From Nematopogon swammerdamellus (taxonomy: Eukaryota > Arthropoda > Insecta > Lepidoptera > Adelidae), in assembly GCA_946902875.1 (NCBI GenBank), contig OX336351.1, positions 2,663,761 through 2,727,760 of the forward strand: a DNA stretch of 64,000 nt, read 5' to 3'. The position numbers and the translations under genes are program-made. The notes beneath the pieces are model-generated. The model searched no databases and was not told the DNA's origin. It saw nothing but the letters and a program-made list of their open reading frames with translations. The first letter of the stretch is position 1. Each line of letters opens with the position of its first letter. Positions 42,244 through 52,549 of this stretch are shown piece after piece.

Positions 42244-43209
42244 TATGTGAGTATGGGTGTATGTGTGCATATATGAAAGGGTGTGTCTGTCTGTGGAATC
42301 GTAGCTCCCAAACGGATGGACCGATTTTGATGCGGTTTTTTTATTAGAAAGCTGGTCTAATCGGGATGGTTCCTAGCTTTGTTTGTAATGAAGTCATCAA
42401 GTAATTAAATAATCCAAAAGTTAATTATCTTAACAAGTGGACCGATTTGCATGCGGTTTAAAAAAAAACTTGAAATCAATGTTAAATTACTAATTTAAAA
42501 AACCCTCGACCCTTAAACAGTCAAAAATCATTATCGTTTACTTACTAAAAAGGGTAAAGGGGGACCGCTAAGTAAATAAAATATAAAAACTCAGAGCTGC
42601 GCGGATATTTACTTAGCGGTCCTGCGACTAAATTATTTTTGAAAATTAGTGGTTTTAAATTAGTAATTAATACGAATTTCACGCGAGTGAAGCCGCGGGC
42701 AAAAGTTAGTATATTAGAGTTAGTATTATTAGCATACTCACGTCGACTGGGCCTCCATTATACGTTGCCGGTACGCGTGTATACATATCGCTCCACCCGT
42801 GGGCGTGTGTATTAGTAGTTCTCCCCCCAGAAGTCAATAAATTTTCAGAACCGGCGTCAAATAAAGAAATAAATATTCCGTAGGACGCAGATACATTGGC
42901 ATAAAAATTTACTTGGAACATAGAGCCAGGAATCACTGTAAAGGGTTCGCTGACTCTTACGCAACTGCTTGTTGTGGTTACGCTACTGCCGAAGGCGACT
43001 ACGAAGGAGGCGCTGTTTGGATGAGGTGAATTCAGCCCAGAGTTCCCGTACGCTCCCGGGCGCCAAGGATTCATCTGGGTGTGTGCGCACTCTGAGAACT
43101 GCCCCTCGAAATCGCCCTCCAAATCGTTGGTGATGCAGACATTTTGACAGTGCACGGAAAGAGTCAAGAGCAAAGTGTAAATCAACAGAGCACACTTCGC
43201 GTCGGCCAT
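40918..43209 (-). CDS. Gene D: intact MAM-like/mucin-tail paralogue
   Basis: Exon 1 is 43209-42742 (156 codons) and exon 2 is 41403-40918 (161 codons plus stop), donor GAC|GTGAGT, acceptor CTTTATTACAG|ATT, phase 0; 317 residues. Signal peptide MADAKCALLIYTLLLTLSVH. Domain cysteines lie in QNVC, SECAH, SSCVR and LENC. Exon 1 is roughly half identical to A while the tail is clearly more alike (about 70%), the reverse of what mucin tails usually show. The 1.34-kb intron is filled with SINE and Helitron-like sequence, including a GT microsatellite (42204-42235). Estimates are by eye. Confidence 0.75.
41430..41980 (+). repeat. SINE fragments in intron of gene D
   Basis: Bases 41430-41620 match a composite-head SINE body (CCGTAGTTCAAATTCCATGT, ACTACCGCACTGA, GGTGTAGCCAGCA). 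Bases 41625-41890 are a tRNA-type SINE body (ACTAGGTGGTAGGTTCAAAT, GGATGTAAGATGGCC). Bases 41905-41975 are a further SINE 3' piece. Confidence 0.65.
41990..42712 (+). mobile_element. Helitron-like repeat in intron of gene D
   Basis: The start AATAAATCTGTAAGGGATGA matches 35108 and 47348. The middle has a GT dinucleotide run, and the sequence GACCGATTTTGATGCGG typical of such elements. The end GAATTTCACGCGAGTGAAGC then CGCGGGCAAAAGTTAGTA lies 30 bp from the exon 1 donor site. Confidence 0.6.
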
Positions 43210-43309
43210 CTTGCGAGGCGTCTGGACGCGGAGTGTCTACAATAAGTTGTGCACAGTAGAACATGATTAACAAACGTAGGGTTACGTAACCGATTAAGAC
43301 AGGACGGAA

Positions 43310-43880
43310 TTTACTTCCTCCATACAAAATCGTCTTTCGGCATTTATGTTTTCTAGCCCCCTAAACCTTATCAGATTTTTGCTAATTTTTCTTGTCTTAA
43401 GGACGGTCCAATCAATGTTCCTGTAATCGTTTTTTTTAGATGAAATATACCTACAACAGCGGAGTTAAAAAAAAATTATATCGACCGAAAAAAATTGAAT
43501 TTTTTATTTTTTGATGTCATGAAGTTCAATAAGCTTTATTGAGTCATCCATACTCTAAAGTAATGTCTAAACATTCAAAAAATAAAAAGACAGAAGCGTA
43601 GATTTGACGTCGTAGATTGAATGTATTAGTGATCACAATATTGCATGTGAAGGCACGCACACTTGTATACAGGCAGTTAACATGTATAATCGTACCATAC
43701 CGCTTTTATAGGTCTAATTCGGGGTAAATGGCAATATAATGAAGATAGTGGATTAGATTTCAATGTATTTTTTGATAAAAATATCTACAATGTATAATAA
43801 TATTATATTGGATTTTATTAATTATATCTTTATTACCGCCTTCTCTATCTTATGTATGTACATATTAGAATTAACAATAA
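43310..43880. other. AT-rich spacer upstream of gene D
   Basis: No ORF, repeat family or structure could be supported between the conserved 5' flank and the LINE fragment at 43890. Confidence 0.4.
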
Positions 43881-43884
43881 ACAA

Positions 43885-43985
43885 ATATAGGCGCCTTATG
43901 TGTGTTCTATCGCTTATTCCATGCGAAGTCCTCTGAGGAGCTGATTGACGCGATCCCGCCGACCCCTCTCCGCATCCGCACAACC
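43885..43985 (+). mobile_element. Small LINE C-terminal fragment
   Basis: TCGCTTATTCCATGCGAAGT, GAGGAGCTG and ACGCGATCCCGCCG correspond, in the sense direction, to the LINE segment seen inverted at 21770-21830, 34130-34190 and 54790-54840. Confidence 0.5.
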
Positions 43986-44084
43986 CATATGACCGAATAT
44001 GTAAAATATTCATCTACCTATTAACTGAATCGGATATTCGTCTTACCGACGCGCCGGCCGTAACCGCCGCCGTTATGGTATTGT

Positions 44085-44546
44085 TTTTAGGGTTCCGTAT
44101 CCGATACGGGACCCTATTACTAAGCCTACGCCGTCTGTCTGTCTGTCCGTCTGTCCGTTCGTCCGTCTGTCCGTCCGTCCGCCCGTCCGTCTGTCTGTCC
44201 GAGGGCTGTATCTCTTGAACCGTAATGGGTAGCCCGTTGAAATTTTCACAGAATATGTGTTACTATGGCCGATATAACAACAAATAATAAAAATAAGAAA
44301 AAGTAAAAAATTCACGGGGGTTCCCATAGAAGAAATCAAAAAGTGTATGCGCGCGCGCTATCTACCGAATAGATTATGAAGCATTTTAACTAATCATGAC
44401 ATTTAACTAATATGAAACATTTCATAACACGCCATAGATGGCGTGAGTGGCGCTATCCATGACATGGCGATACGGAACCCTCGGTGCGCAGTTCGACTCG
44501 CACTTGGCCGGTTTTCTTTTCTTAAAGAAAAGAAAACCGGCCAAGT
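44085..44546 (+). mobile_element. Dispersed element with GGGTTCCGTA / CTTGGCCGG ends
   Basis: It starts TTTTTAGGGTTCCGTATCCG, carries a GTCT/GTCC microsatellite (44125-44205) and GAGGGCTGTATCTCTTGAAC, and ends TACGGAACCCTCGGTGCGCA...CTTGGCCGGTTTT. A second, right-truncated copy is at 54255-54545, about 90% alike by eye. The right end forms a perfect palindrome with the next sequence (44502-44546, 22-bp arms, one-base centre). Confidence 0.7.
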
Positions 44547-44835
44547 GGACGCGGTCGGAGTTTAGAAGGGTGACCGTCCGACTGTTGAGGCTGTGTTTTG
44601 GATTACACTTAGAACTGTACGTAAGGAACTTGGACCCTTGCTGGGTGATAGTGTAAATAGTATAGTAATAGATACCAGAACAAGGCTGAATGGCAATGTA
44701 GCCGACGCCTCAAGCCCGATGATCAAAAGGGAAATATGTACTGAGGTGGTAGCTACCTTGGTCCGACCATTGATGCTCTGGTTCGGATTACACATAAAAC
44801 TGTATGTAAGGAACTTAGAGTTTGTAGTGAAGTGT
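44547..44835 (+). mobile_element. SINE-like element, divergent
   Basis: GGGTGACCGTCCGACTGTTG, GGATTACACTTAGAACTGTA and GATACCAGAACAAGGCTGAA resemble, in order, the composite-head SINE from its 5S-like segment on, but are much diverged. A related partial copy is at 45330-45480 (GATACCAGAACAGCACTGAA). Confidence 0.5.
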
Positions 44836-45329
44836 CACACTATCCTTTAAGTTGGCATGGAGAGTTGGTTGGTCCTTAGTATGTTTCGTGCTCTGCTTTG
44901 TTGTGTTTTGTCTGTGGTTGGTTGCTCCTTCTAGTATGTTTTGTGCTTTATTTTTGTTGTGTTTTGTTTGTACAACTTGACGAGTATCTGGGTAGGTCTG
45001 TGTTAGGGATAGTTTTTATATATTTTTGGTTTTTGTTGTATAGGTTTATGAATTAATTGCTGCATTGTTTGGGCAACACGTAGGGGCTGGGATAAGTTGC
45101 TTTTCTTGTAATATTTTTTTTTTTTTTGGTACATAGTGTGGCTTAAAACCAACGACTCCGTATAGCTCGTTAGCTATATGGAGTCACATGCTGTGCCACA
45201 TCCTTTTCCTGTCATGGGGGCCGGCGGGTACCATATCTATTCTTATTTTTCAAAGATGAATGTCACGATGTATCACTGTAATCCTGACTGCGAAATAAAC
45301 GCAAATTTAATTTAATAAAATACCTCTGC
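44836..45329. other. T/G-rich spacer
   Basis: Includes TTTGTTGTGTTTTG repeats, and a short hairpin ACTCCGTATAGCTCG/GCTATATGGAGT at 45148-45184. No gene seen. Confidence 0.4.
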
Positions 45330-45694
45330 TTGGTGATAGTGTTCAATAGTCCGAACGGATACCAGAACAGCACTGAATGAGAGTCGGTGACACTTACCAT
45401 TCAATGTAAGTAGCCGACGCCTCGAGGCCGATGATCGGAAGGTTGATATTTCCTGTGGTAGTTAGGTACCTACATAGGTCCGAAACAAGATGACATGACT
45501 ACACTGGTGAAGCGCAAGTGATGGAACCAACAACGCTAGGCAATTACCATAGAAAACCCTTCAGTACACTATGTTATGTTTAATTAACAATCTATTTTTT
45601 TAAAGGAAACTGACACTGATCGTTTCATCACGTACAAAATCCGTGATGTCAGCCCATAACACCGTGTAAAGTAGGTCACCTCGGGTAACCTTGG

Positions 45695-46250
45695 CATTTT
45701 CATGGACGACTCTCTTTCTTGGGTCCAGCAGCATGCCAGTGAGGTATGCAAGAAGGTACTATGTATTCCCTTAAGTGACTCAGTCGATTCCTTCCTGCCG
45801 AAATCAAGACTACGTTAGTCAAATCCCTTATTCATCCAATTCTGGATTATGGTGATATCTGCAATCTCGATTTAAATGAAGAGCTACTCAATAAGTTAGT
45901 TAGATCGTTTACTCAATTTCGGCATCCGATTTATTTTCGGATTGCGTAAATATGATCACGTTTCTGCTTACCGTGATCAACTTGAGTGGCTCACTATTCG
46001 TCAACGTCGTAACATGCAATTCGTCACCCTTCTCTTTACAATTCTTAACGACCCCTATTCCCACATCTACCTCAGAGAGAGCTTAGTCCATTTCTCTTCG
46101 CATGGCGTACCGCTAGGGTCAACTTGACAATCTCCTTCATCTTGTGGTTAGATCAATGATTAAATTGGTGCTCTCCCGTGCGAGGTATTATCGAGTCAGT
46201 GAAGGTAGGCAAGAAAGAAAGGAATGGCAAGGTAAATAAAATACTTATGA
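45695..46250 (+). mobile_element. Degenerate CR1/Jockey-type LINE C-terminus
   Basis: Broken frames read GIFMDDSLSWVQQHASEVCK (45697), then LRKYDHVSAYRDQLEWLTIR (45944) and IYLRESLVHFSSHG (46067). The family differs from the LINE remnants at 21.5 and 25.2 kb. It contains several stops and frameshifts. A composite-head SINE 3' fragment (45605-45690) precedes it. Confidence 0.65.
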
Positions 46251-46583
46251 AATATATTTGAGTCACTACCTAAAATTCTATGAGCGTTCCATTACTATTA
46301 TGGATGCATTCCATACAGAACTGAAAATGTCTCCTTCGAATTTTTTAGAGTCGCATGTACTGACATTTAAGTAGTTAACAGTAAAGTCTTGACAGTCAGA
46401 AGTATAAATAAAATACAACGATGAATGCTATATTTTTTTATTAACATACTCAATTAATAAAGCATATTATCTTGATCTGATAGCTAAATGTAAAATGAAT
46501 ATAAACATCACAATAATATTTTATCTTATTAGATTATCTGAAAAATTTAAAGAAAAATTAACGAGGAGCATTTTCAAAGGAAT

Positions 46584-48159
46584 TTACTTACATTGGCAAT
46601 TACAAACACACTTATTAATACAATTAAAACGGTTTCCATGGTCGACATCTGTCTCCTCGCCAGAGTCGGCTCCTCCTTCTGGATCGACCGGATGCAAATC
46701 GGTATCTTCTTCGGAAATGTCTGGTTCCTCTGTAATTTCCTCAGAGATAGCCGGTTGCTCTGTCGTGGTACCTTCTCCGGAGTTGTCAGGTTTCTGTGTT
46801 TCGGTTACTTGCTCAGTACTATCAGGCTGAATAGTTGTAGTTATCTCGGTGTCGACATCAGGATATATTTTGCAGTTTTCCACTTGGTTACGATTACTTC
46901 CATAAAGATAAGAGTCAATTAGAACACTTGAACCTGCAGGCGGGTTGTTCCGGAAATGACACTCGAAAATAATCTGTAATAATATTTGTTAATACATTTC
47001 ATTTTTTTATTTATGTTCTTTCTTTTATGTTTCCACATAACAACTCTTGCAGAGGAAGTAATATTATATACATAATACTACACTATGTATTGAGGACAAT
47101 CTATTAAGAACGTGATAACTATCAAGCATCAAGTAAGGTGCGAAGACCCACCTGCTGCATGACTCGGTGGAAGGTCCGTGCCAAGGTGAAAGGTAGCTAC
47201 CCTGTCGCCTTTTAGCACGGCACCTTGTGCATATTCCTTAGTCGCCTTTTACGACACGCATGGGGAGAGTTGCAGTGGGGCTATTATTTTTAAGTACCAG
47301 ACCTATACGGTAAATTTCTTAATATCAATACGATTAATCAATACTAATAATAAATCTGTAAGGGATGGCCATGGAGTAAGTTACTTTGTTTTATGAGATA
47401 CTGCGTTTGTAGACTCTATGTATAATACTAAAATTAAATTGACGAATTTTAGAAATCTTTTCTGTATATATGTATGTTCCTTCCTAACTCTTAAACTCGA
47501 TGAAACTTAGTACAATCACATTTAAATACGTGACACAGGATAGGCTAAATAAAATTCAGTTCCGGTTACGCTAAGATGTGACTCTCATACAAACGGAATT
47601 GTTCCGCGCGCCGAGAACGCAGCTCGGCCTTCTTACGTACTTACTTTGCTTACTTTCTTCTTTTTAAATACGAATTACTAAAAATGTTCTTACTCACTCG
47701 GACTGGACCTGCATTAAACGGTACGTTGGCATTCATAACGTTCCACCCGTTGGCATGTGACTGCGAAGTTGCTGACCAAGAGGCGACGTGGCGACCAGTC
47801 TGGGCCTCGTGTAATACCAGCATCAGATGATAGTCCGATGCATTTGCATAAAAATTAACTTGGAACGCAGAGCCAGGTATCACTGTGAGCAGTTCACTGT
47901 TTCTTACGCAACTGGTCGTGGACGCTCCGCTACCGCTGAAGGCAATTAAGAAGGTGGTGCTCTTCGGGTGAGGAGGATCACGGCCGGAACCACTGTATGT
48001 TCCTGGGTACCAAGTATTTTGCGTGTAGTGTGTGCACGCCGAGAACTGCCCCTCGAAGTCGCCCTCCAAATCGTTGGTGAGACAAACATTTTGACAGTGC
48101 GCGGAGAAAAGTGTCAAGAGCAAAGTGTAAATCAACACAACGCACTTCGTCTCGGCCAT
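46584..48159 (-). CDS. Gene E: MAM-like paralogue with shortened tail and altered C-terminus
   Basis: Exon 1 is 48159-47698 (154 codons) and exon 2 is 46973-46584 (129 codons plus stop), donor CGA|GTGAGT, acceptor ATATTATTACAG|ATT; 283 residues. Signal peptide MAETKCVVLIYTLLLTLFSA. The four domain cysteines are kept, with one more at IIFECHF. The tail has lost about two 12-residue repeats (QPDSTEQVTETQ, KPDNSGEGTTTE, QPAISEEITE, EPDISEEDTDLH remain). A one-base insertion near the end replaces the usual VISNVNK C-terminus by the Cys-rich INKCVCNCQCK. Splicing and the rest of the frame are intact, so it may be a functional variant or the first step of decay. Confidence 0.65.
47110..47640. repeat. 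Repeats filling the intron of gene E
   Basis: Bases 47125-47300 are the CGAAGACCCACCTGCTGCAT...CGCCTTTTACGACACGC dispersed repeat. Bases 47338-47640 are a Helitron-like start (ATACTAATAATAAATCTGTA) that ends in one half-unit of the 68-bp minisatellite (AGAACGCAGCTCGGCCTTCT). Confidence 0.6.
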
Positions 48160-48279
48160 CTTGCGAGGCGTCTGGACGCGGAGTGTTTATAATAAGTTGT
48201 GCACAGGTAGAGTATGATACGAACGTAGGGTTACGTGACTGATTGAAGTTGAAATTTTTATATTAGTTACTTACATAAA

Positions 48280-48605
48280 TATACCACACGCTGAATCCCG
48301 ACAATCGGGATAAGCAGAGTAATCGGTCTTGTGCTGCAAGAAGTCAGGTAAATTACAGCACAACACCAACCACCACATTTCACAAAGTATTGGAACAAGA
48401 TTCAATCGATCAAGCAGCAAGTAAGGCACGAACGCCCACCTGCTGCATGGCTCGGTGGAATTACCGTGCCAAGGTGAGAGGTGGCGAACCTGTCGCCATT
48501 TAGCACGGCATCTTGTCCTTATCCCTTAGTTGCCTTTTACGACATGCATGGGGAATGTTGCAGTGGGGCTATTCTTTTTAAGTACCGGCCCCACACTGTA
48601 CGGTA
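48280..48605 (+). repeat. Dispersed repeat upstream of gene E
   Basis: CACGCTGAATCCCGACAATC, GGGATAAGCAGAGTAATCGG, CACCTGCTGCATGGCTCGGT, GCCTTTTACGACATGCATGG and GTACCGGCCCCACACTGTAC follow the order of the 17040-17315 copy, and this copy is more complete at the 3' side. Confidence 0.6.
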
Positions 48606-49008
48606 GTTCTCGTACATATTTTGATTCAGAATATGTTTGAATGAGGAATGTGAGATTAAAAACTATATTATGTTTAAATAACTTCATTCTATTCCTTACA
48701 AATGTAGATAAATACATAGAAAATGCTCCAAGAAACATTCAACAGTAAAAAGTAAATTCGAAAATTGGCATAAGGCGAAAAGGCGGACTTATTCCTTGCA
48801 GTATAGAGATTTCTTACAGTCAACCTTTGAATGTTTGAGATTCGATTAATATAGTGCAATGTAAATAGGTAGTAAGCAAAAGAGTTGAGCATGAGAATTG
48901 AAGATAAAATAATAAATTGACGTTTGTCATACATTCGACAGGATTTTGTGTGTTGCGATATTTGTTTTGTCAGTTCTTCTTCGCACTGAATTTAGAACTG
49001 GCGGAATT
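48606..49008. other. AT-rich with LINE-end remnants
   Basis: GGCGGACTTATTCCTTGCAG (48784) is a LINE 3'-end remnant. GTCAGTTCTTCTTCGCACTG (48968) with GAATTTAGAACTGGCGGA also occurs at 32730-32765 within the intron of gene C. No gene. Confidence 0.4.
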
Positions 49009-49396
49009 TTTATGTAATCCGGTATGGGTGGCTGAGTCGGAGGGGCCAAAGCACATGCTCCGATCAGCCAATATCACCTCCGAGAAGGTAGCTGCTACAT
49101 TTTAGCAGAAGGTGGCGGATTCGGCCGTTAGTGCGTATTATCTCTAGCCATCTTATCACATTGGTTTATTTTTATGGAAACGGACACGCTTGGCTAGACC
49201 ACCTACTACATAAGTGATGTCAGCCCATAACACCTTGGCGAACTAGGTGCCATGTCAGTGCTACACTTCGGTCGTGCCGGCTACACTGAACTGGACAGAA
49301 AACACGAACTATTTACACAGCCGTTTCAACCGGCCTTTCATTCATTGCGGTGTTACCAGCCCGGGCAGGTTGTACCCTTCCACCTAGTAACTCTGG
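49009..49396 (-). mobile_element. tRNA-headed SINE piece followed by composite-head SINE
   Basis: Bases 49009-49090 are the 3' end of a tRNA-headed SINE (ATGTAATCCGGTATGGGTGG). Bases 49170-49396 are the 3' half of a composite-head SINE (TATGGAAACGGACACGCTTG to CCACCTAGTAA). Both are inverted. Confidence 0.7.
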
Positions 49397-49660
49397 AACG
49401 CTCTCCCTGCCCACATATTTCCGCCCAACTATAGTCTCCGGTCCTTCAAGAGAGGCGTGAATAGGCACCTGTCAGGCCGGCATGGCATTCGCGACCCCCG
49501 CATATGACCGAATATCCATGGGCGTCGTTAGACACCTCATGGGTGGCTCGGCGTCAAATGTCGCGCTTTCAATAAAATAACCGGACAAGTGCGAGTCAAA
49601 CTCGCGCACCGAGGGTTCCGTATTCAAAACAAACAACAATAAATATCTGAACCTGAATAA
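49397..49660 (+). mobile_element. LINE C-terminus and 3' end, then a dispersed-element terminus
   Basis: In frame: LWNALPAHIFPPNYSLRSFK then RGVNRHLSGRHGIRDPRI and a stop, followed by the GTTAGACACCTCATGGGTGG 3' UTR and AATAAAATAA. This is the best-preserved copy of the LINE end seen at 21.5, 33.7 and 54.6 kb. Immediately after, CAAGTGCGAGTCAAACTCGC (49588) is the inverted terminus of the 44.1-kb element family. Confidence 0.7.
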
Positions 49661-49689
49661 AAAAAAACAAAACTAAAAAAAAAACAATC

Positions 49690-50022
49690 AAGGTGGTCGC
49701 TTAGTTAAAATATTTCTAATCGACCACCCAGGTGGACAATACATAGGTGGTTTGATAGGAATATAATTCCTTACTGACCACCCAGGTGGGCAGTGGTGGT
49801 TTGATAGGAATAAAATTCATAACCGACCACCTAGGTGGATGAATTGGGTGGTTCGTTGGGCACAAACGCAATGTAATGCATTGTTTGTGGGTGCGAGTCC
49901 CGCTTTAGATGATCCGATACGAATTATATTTTTCTTTAGCAATTTTTCAGCCCTTAATTATTACGAAACTAGCTAGCTGGTATGTGACACATCTAGCTAT
50001 GTGTAGATGTGTCACATACCAG
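49690..50022. repeat. Array of CCACCYAGGTGG palindromes and a 19-bp hairpin
   Basis: Three to four units of about 55-75 bp, each with GACCACCCAGGTGG or GACCACCTAGGTGG followed by GGTGGTTTGATAGGAATA, lie at 49690-49860. At 49977-50022, CTGGTATGTGACACATCTA faces its exact complement across an 8-base loop. A further 13-bp perfect hairpin (GAGGATTTGTCGC) is at 50173-50200. Confidence 0.75.
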
Positions 50023-50217
50023 TATCGCTTTAATAGTTTACGGAATTCACAGAACAGTGATCGGGTTCCGTCTCCGCCCAGCCGACGACGCGAATTCTTG
50101 CTCTGTGACGGAACCTTATGTCGTCGGAGCCAGAGCGGTACACTGCCCCACATTCACACTCGCGTCGGTGCGGAGGATTTGTCGCTGGCGACAAATCCTC
50201 GAGCCAATCCGCGTGTG

Positions 50218-50263
50218 AGGGTCAGTTCACACCGAGGCGCGACGCGACGCGACGCGACATTTC
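50218..50263. repeat. Terminus of a GACGCGACGCG repeat
   Basis: GTCAGTTCACACCGAGGCGC followed by GACGCGACGCGAC resembles the end of the 53.66-53.77 kb and 16.4-16.5 kb elements. Too short to classify. Confidence 0.4.
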
Positions 50264-50484
50264 AAGATAGCAATGCATTAAAGAACTCAAGTCAAATTCT
50301 ATTGCCCGATGCAAAGAGATTAAAAGGGGTGGGTTTAATGTATTTGGTCCGATGCCAGATATGACTTTGGTGACGACAGCATAAGGTTCAATATTGAATC
50401 GTGCAAGTTGACTGAACGCAGGAGATGCGACATACCTACTAGAAAACATGCAAGCAACGGTTCGAAAATTTAGAGAGATACGTC

Positions 50485-50565
50485 ATCGGCCCGGTGGCAG
50501 AATTAATAACATGCTGGCGGCTCATGCCGGAGTTCCAGGTTCTAATCCTTGTCGGGACGTATTTT
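50485..50565 (+). mobile_element. tRNA-like SINE head fragment
   Basis: GGTTCTAATCC (B-box-like, 50540) follows CTCATGCCGGAGTTCCA in the same spacing as CTCATGCGAGAGGTCCCA in the tRNA-headed SINE at 8117. No body or A tail is attached. Not a functional tRNA. Confidence 0.4.
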
Positions 50566-50863
50566 TTCTCTACATAACATAACATAGAACTTGTTTACTA
50601 CACAAAAAGGTAGACATTTTAGTAAGAGCGGGAAAGCGAACTAGATACGTGCACGTTACGTTGAGCGACATCGGTTGCGCCACGGGGCGCCGCTCGACGC
50701 CGCTCGACGCCGATCGACGCCGCTCGCCGATCCGGATACTTGAGGGAACAAGCTCAGAGTACAGAACAAACAGATGGCGCGAACGCGTAAGAAACTGAAG
50801 CAAGAAATAACACTCGTAATAAGAGTTTTCTTTACCAAAATTGTTATCAGTCTTCTTAGTAAA

Positions 50864-52407
50864 CACTAGCTGAGCCCGCGGCTCCGCTCGCGTGAAATTC
50901 GTATTCCAAAGAAGAATGTAAGTAACTAAGGGCGAGGCCGAAGGCCGAGCTGCGTTCAGGTAATCGATAAACCTTCTTAAAGAAAGTAACTAACTAAGGG
51001 CGAGGCCGAAGGCCGAGCAGCTTTCAGGTAAACGATAAACCTTTCTCAAATAAAGGAAGTAAGTAAGGGCGAGGCCGAAGGCCGAGCTGCGTTCAGGAAG
51101 ACGATAAACCTTCTGGAAGAAAGGAAGGAACTAAGTGCGAGGCCGAAAGCCGAGCTGCGTTCAAGTAAACCAAAAACCCTCTTCCGCCTTCGGGCCTCGC
51201 CCTTAAAGACTTCCTTTCTTCGATAGAATATAATATCGTTTACTCAATCTATTTATTTCATAAAAATAAAAAAAGTAATATTAATAACTAAAGAATTAAA
51301 CCTACCTAACAAACATTAAAATAACTATCAAAACGGGCATTTTCGAATGTTCTTAGAGCACTTGCGGCATTACGCCGTTGGATGGCAAGGCTTACCCTTT
51401 GAATGAAGTACATAAGCCGTTGATGGCGGGACACCAGTTGCGTCAACCAGCTCAAGCCTCTTTTGGCTTCACTGCTCCACGGACCGAGGGTTTCCACCGC
51501 AAACGCAACAAATTCGAAATCTTGAATTATATTTCTATATTTGTTGCGTTTGAGGCTCTCCGCCCCAGCCTCGGCCGCGCCAGCCGCTCTTGAAGATGTC
51601 CTAACGTGACTTGGATCCAATGTCAGAACAAAAGTGGCGTCCCACATCAAAGAACTACCCTTAGTCCATGGCACTAACGTGATAGCATCGGGCCTCTTGC
51701 CATCCAGCCGGGAATAACCGCGAGGTTCTAGGATGCACGGTATATTTGCCGTTAGAAGCGTGGACTTTATAATAAAATTTAAATTAAATTAACTCAATCT
51801 TAATGTTAATTAACTTTATTCGAGATGGTTTAGCTTCTTCCTGAACGCAGCTCGGCCTTCGGCCTAGCCCTTAGTTACTTGCTTTCTTCGAGATGGTTTA
51901 TCATTTGTCAGAACGTAGCTCGGCCTTCGGCCTCGCCTTAGTTGCTTACTTTCTTCAAGACGGTTTAGCTTCTTCCTGAACGCAGCTCGGCCTTCGGCCT
52001 CGCCCTTAGTTACTTGCTTTCTTCGAGATGGTTTTTCAATTATCCGAACGTAGCTCGGCCTTCGGCCTCGCCTTAGTTACTTACTTTCTTCAAGATGGTT
52101 TAGCTTCTTCCCGAACGCAGCTCGGCCTGCGGCCTCGCCCAAAGTTACTTACTTTCTTCGAGAAGGTTTATGGTCTTCCAGAATAGAGCTCGGCCTTCGG
52201 CCTCGCCCTTAGTTACTTACTTTCTTCAAGAATGTTTTTCTTCTTCCTGAACTCAGCTCAGCCTTCCGCCCCGCCCTTAGTTACTTTCATCGAGAAAGAA
52301 TATCGTTTACGTGAGCGCAGATCCGCCTTCGGGCGCGCCTTTAGTTACTTACTTTCTTTTTTTTTAATACGAATTTCACGCGATCGAAGCCGCGGGCATC
52401 AGATATA
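50864..52407. mobile_element. Third 68-bp minisatellite foldback, enclosing an RTE fragment
   Basis: The left border CTAGCTGAGCCCGCGGCTCC then GCTCGCGTGAAATTCGTATT is inverted at 52367-52400 (TACGAATTTCACGCGATCGA). Forward 68-bp units fill 50925-51200; inverted units fill 51830-52350. The 600-bp loop includes an RTE-like LINE fragment. The border is the Helitron-like terminus seen elsewhere, here at both ends. Confidence 0.75.
51306..51745 (-). mobile_element. RTE-like LINE C-terminal fragment
   Basis: An open minus-strand frame reads GYSRLDGKRPDAITLVPWTK, SLMWDATFVLTLDPSHVRTS, FEFVAFAVETLGPWSSEAKR and QRVSLAIQRRNAASALRTF. This is the conserved C-terminal domain of a LINE group whose RT core is absent here. 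Open over about 145 codons, so younger than the 27.95-kb fragment of the same family. Probably captured between the minisatellite arms. Confidence 0.75.
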
Positions 52408-52549
52408 TAAATTTTATTGCACCAATGACAGCGACATAACTTCGACTTTCAAATATTATTTTTATTTATCAAACAATTTGTCACCGGCCAGCTCACGTCG
52501 GGATGACAGTTCTCCATTGTCAACATGACATTTAAAATTGTTTTTTACC

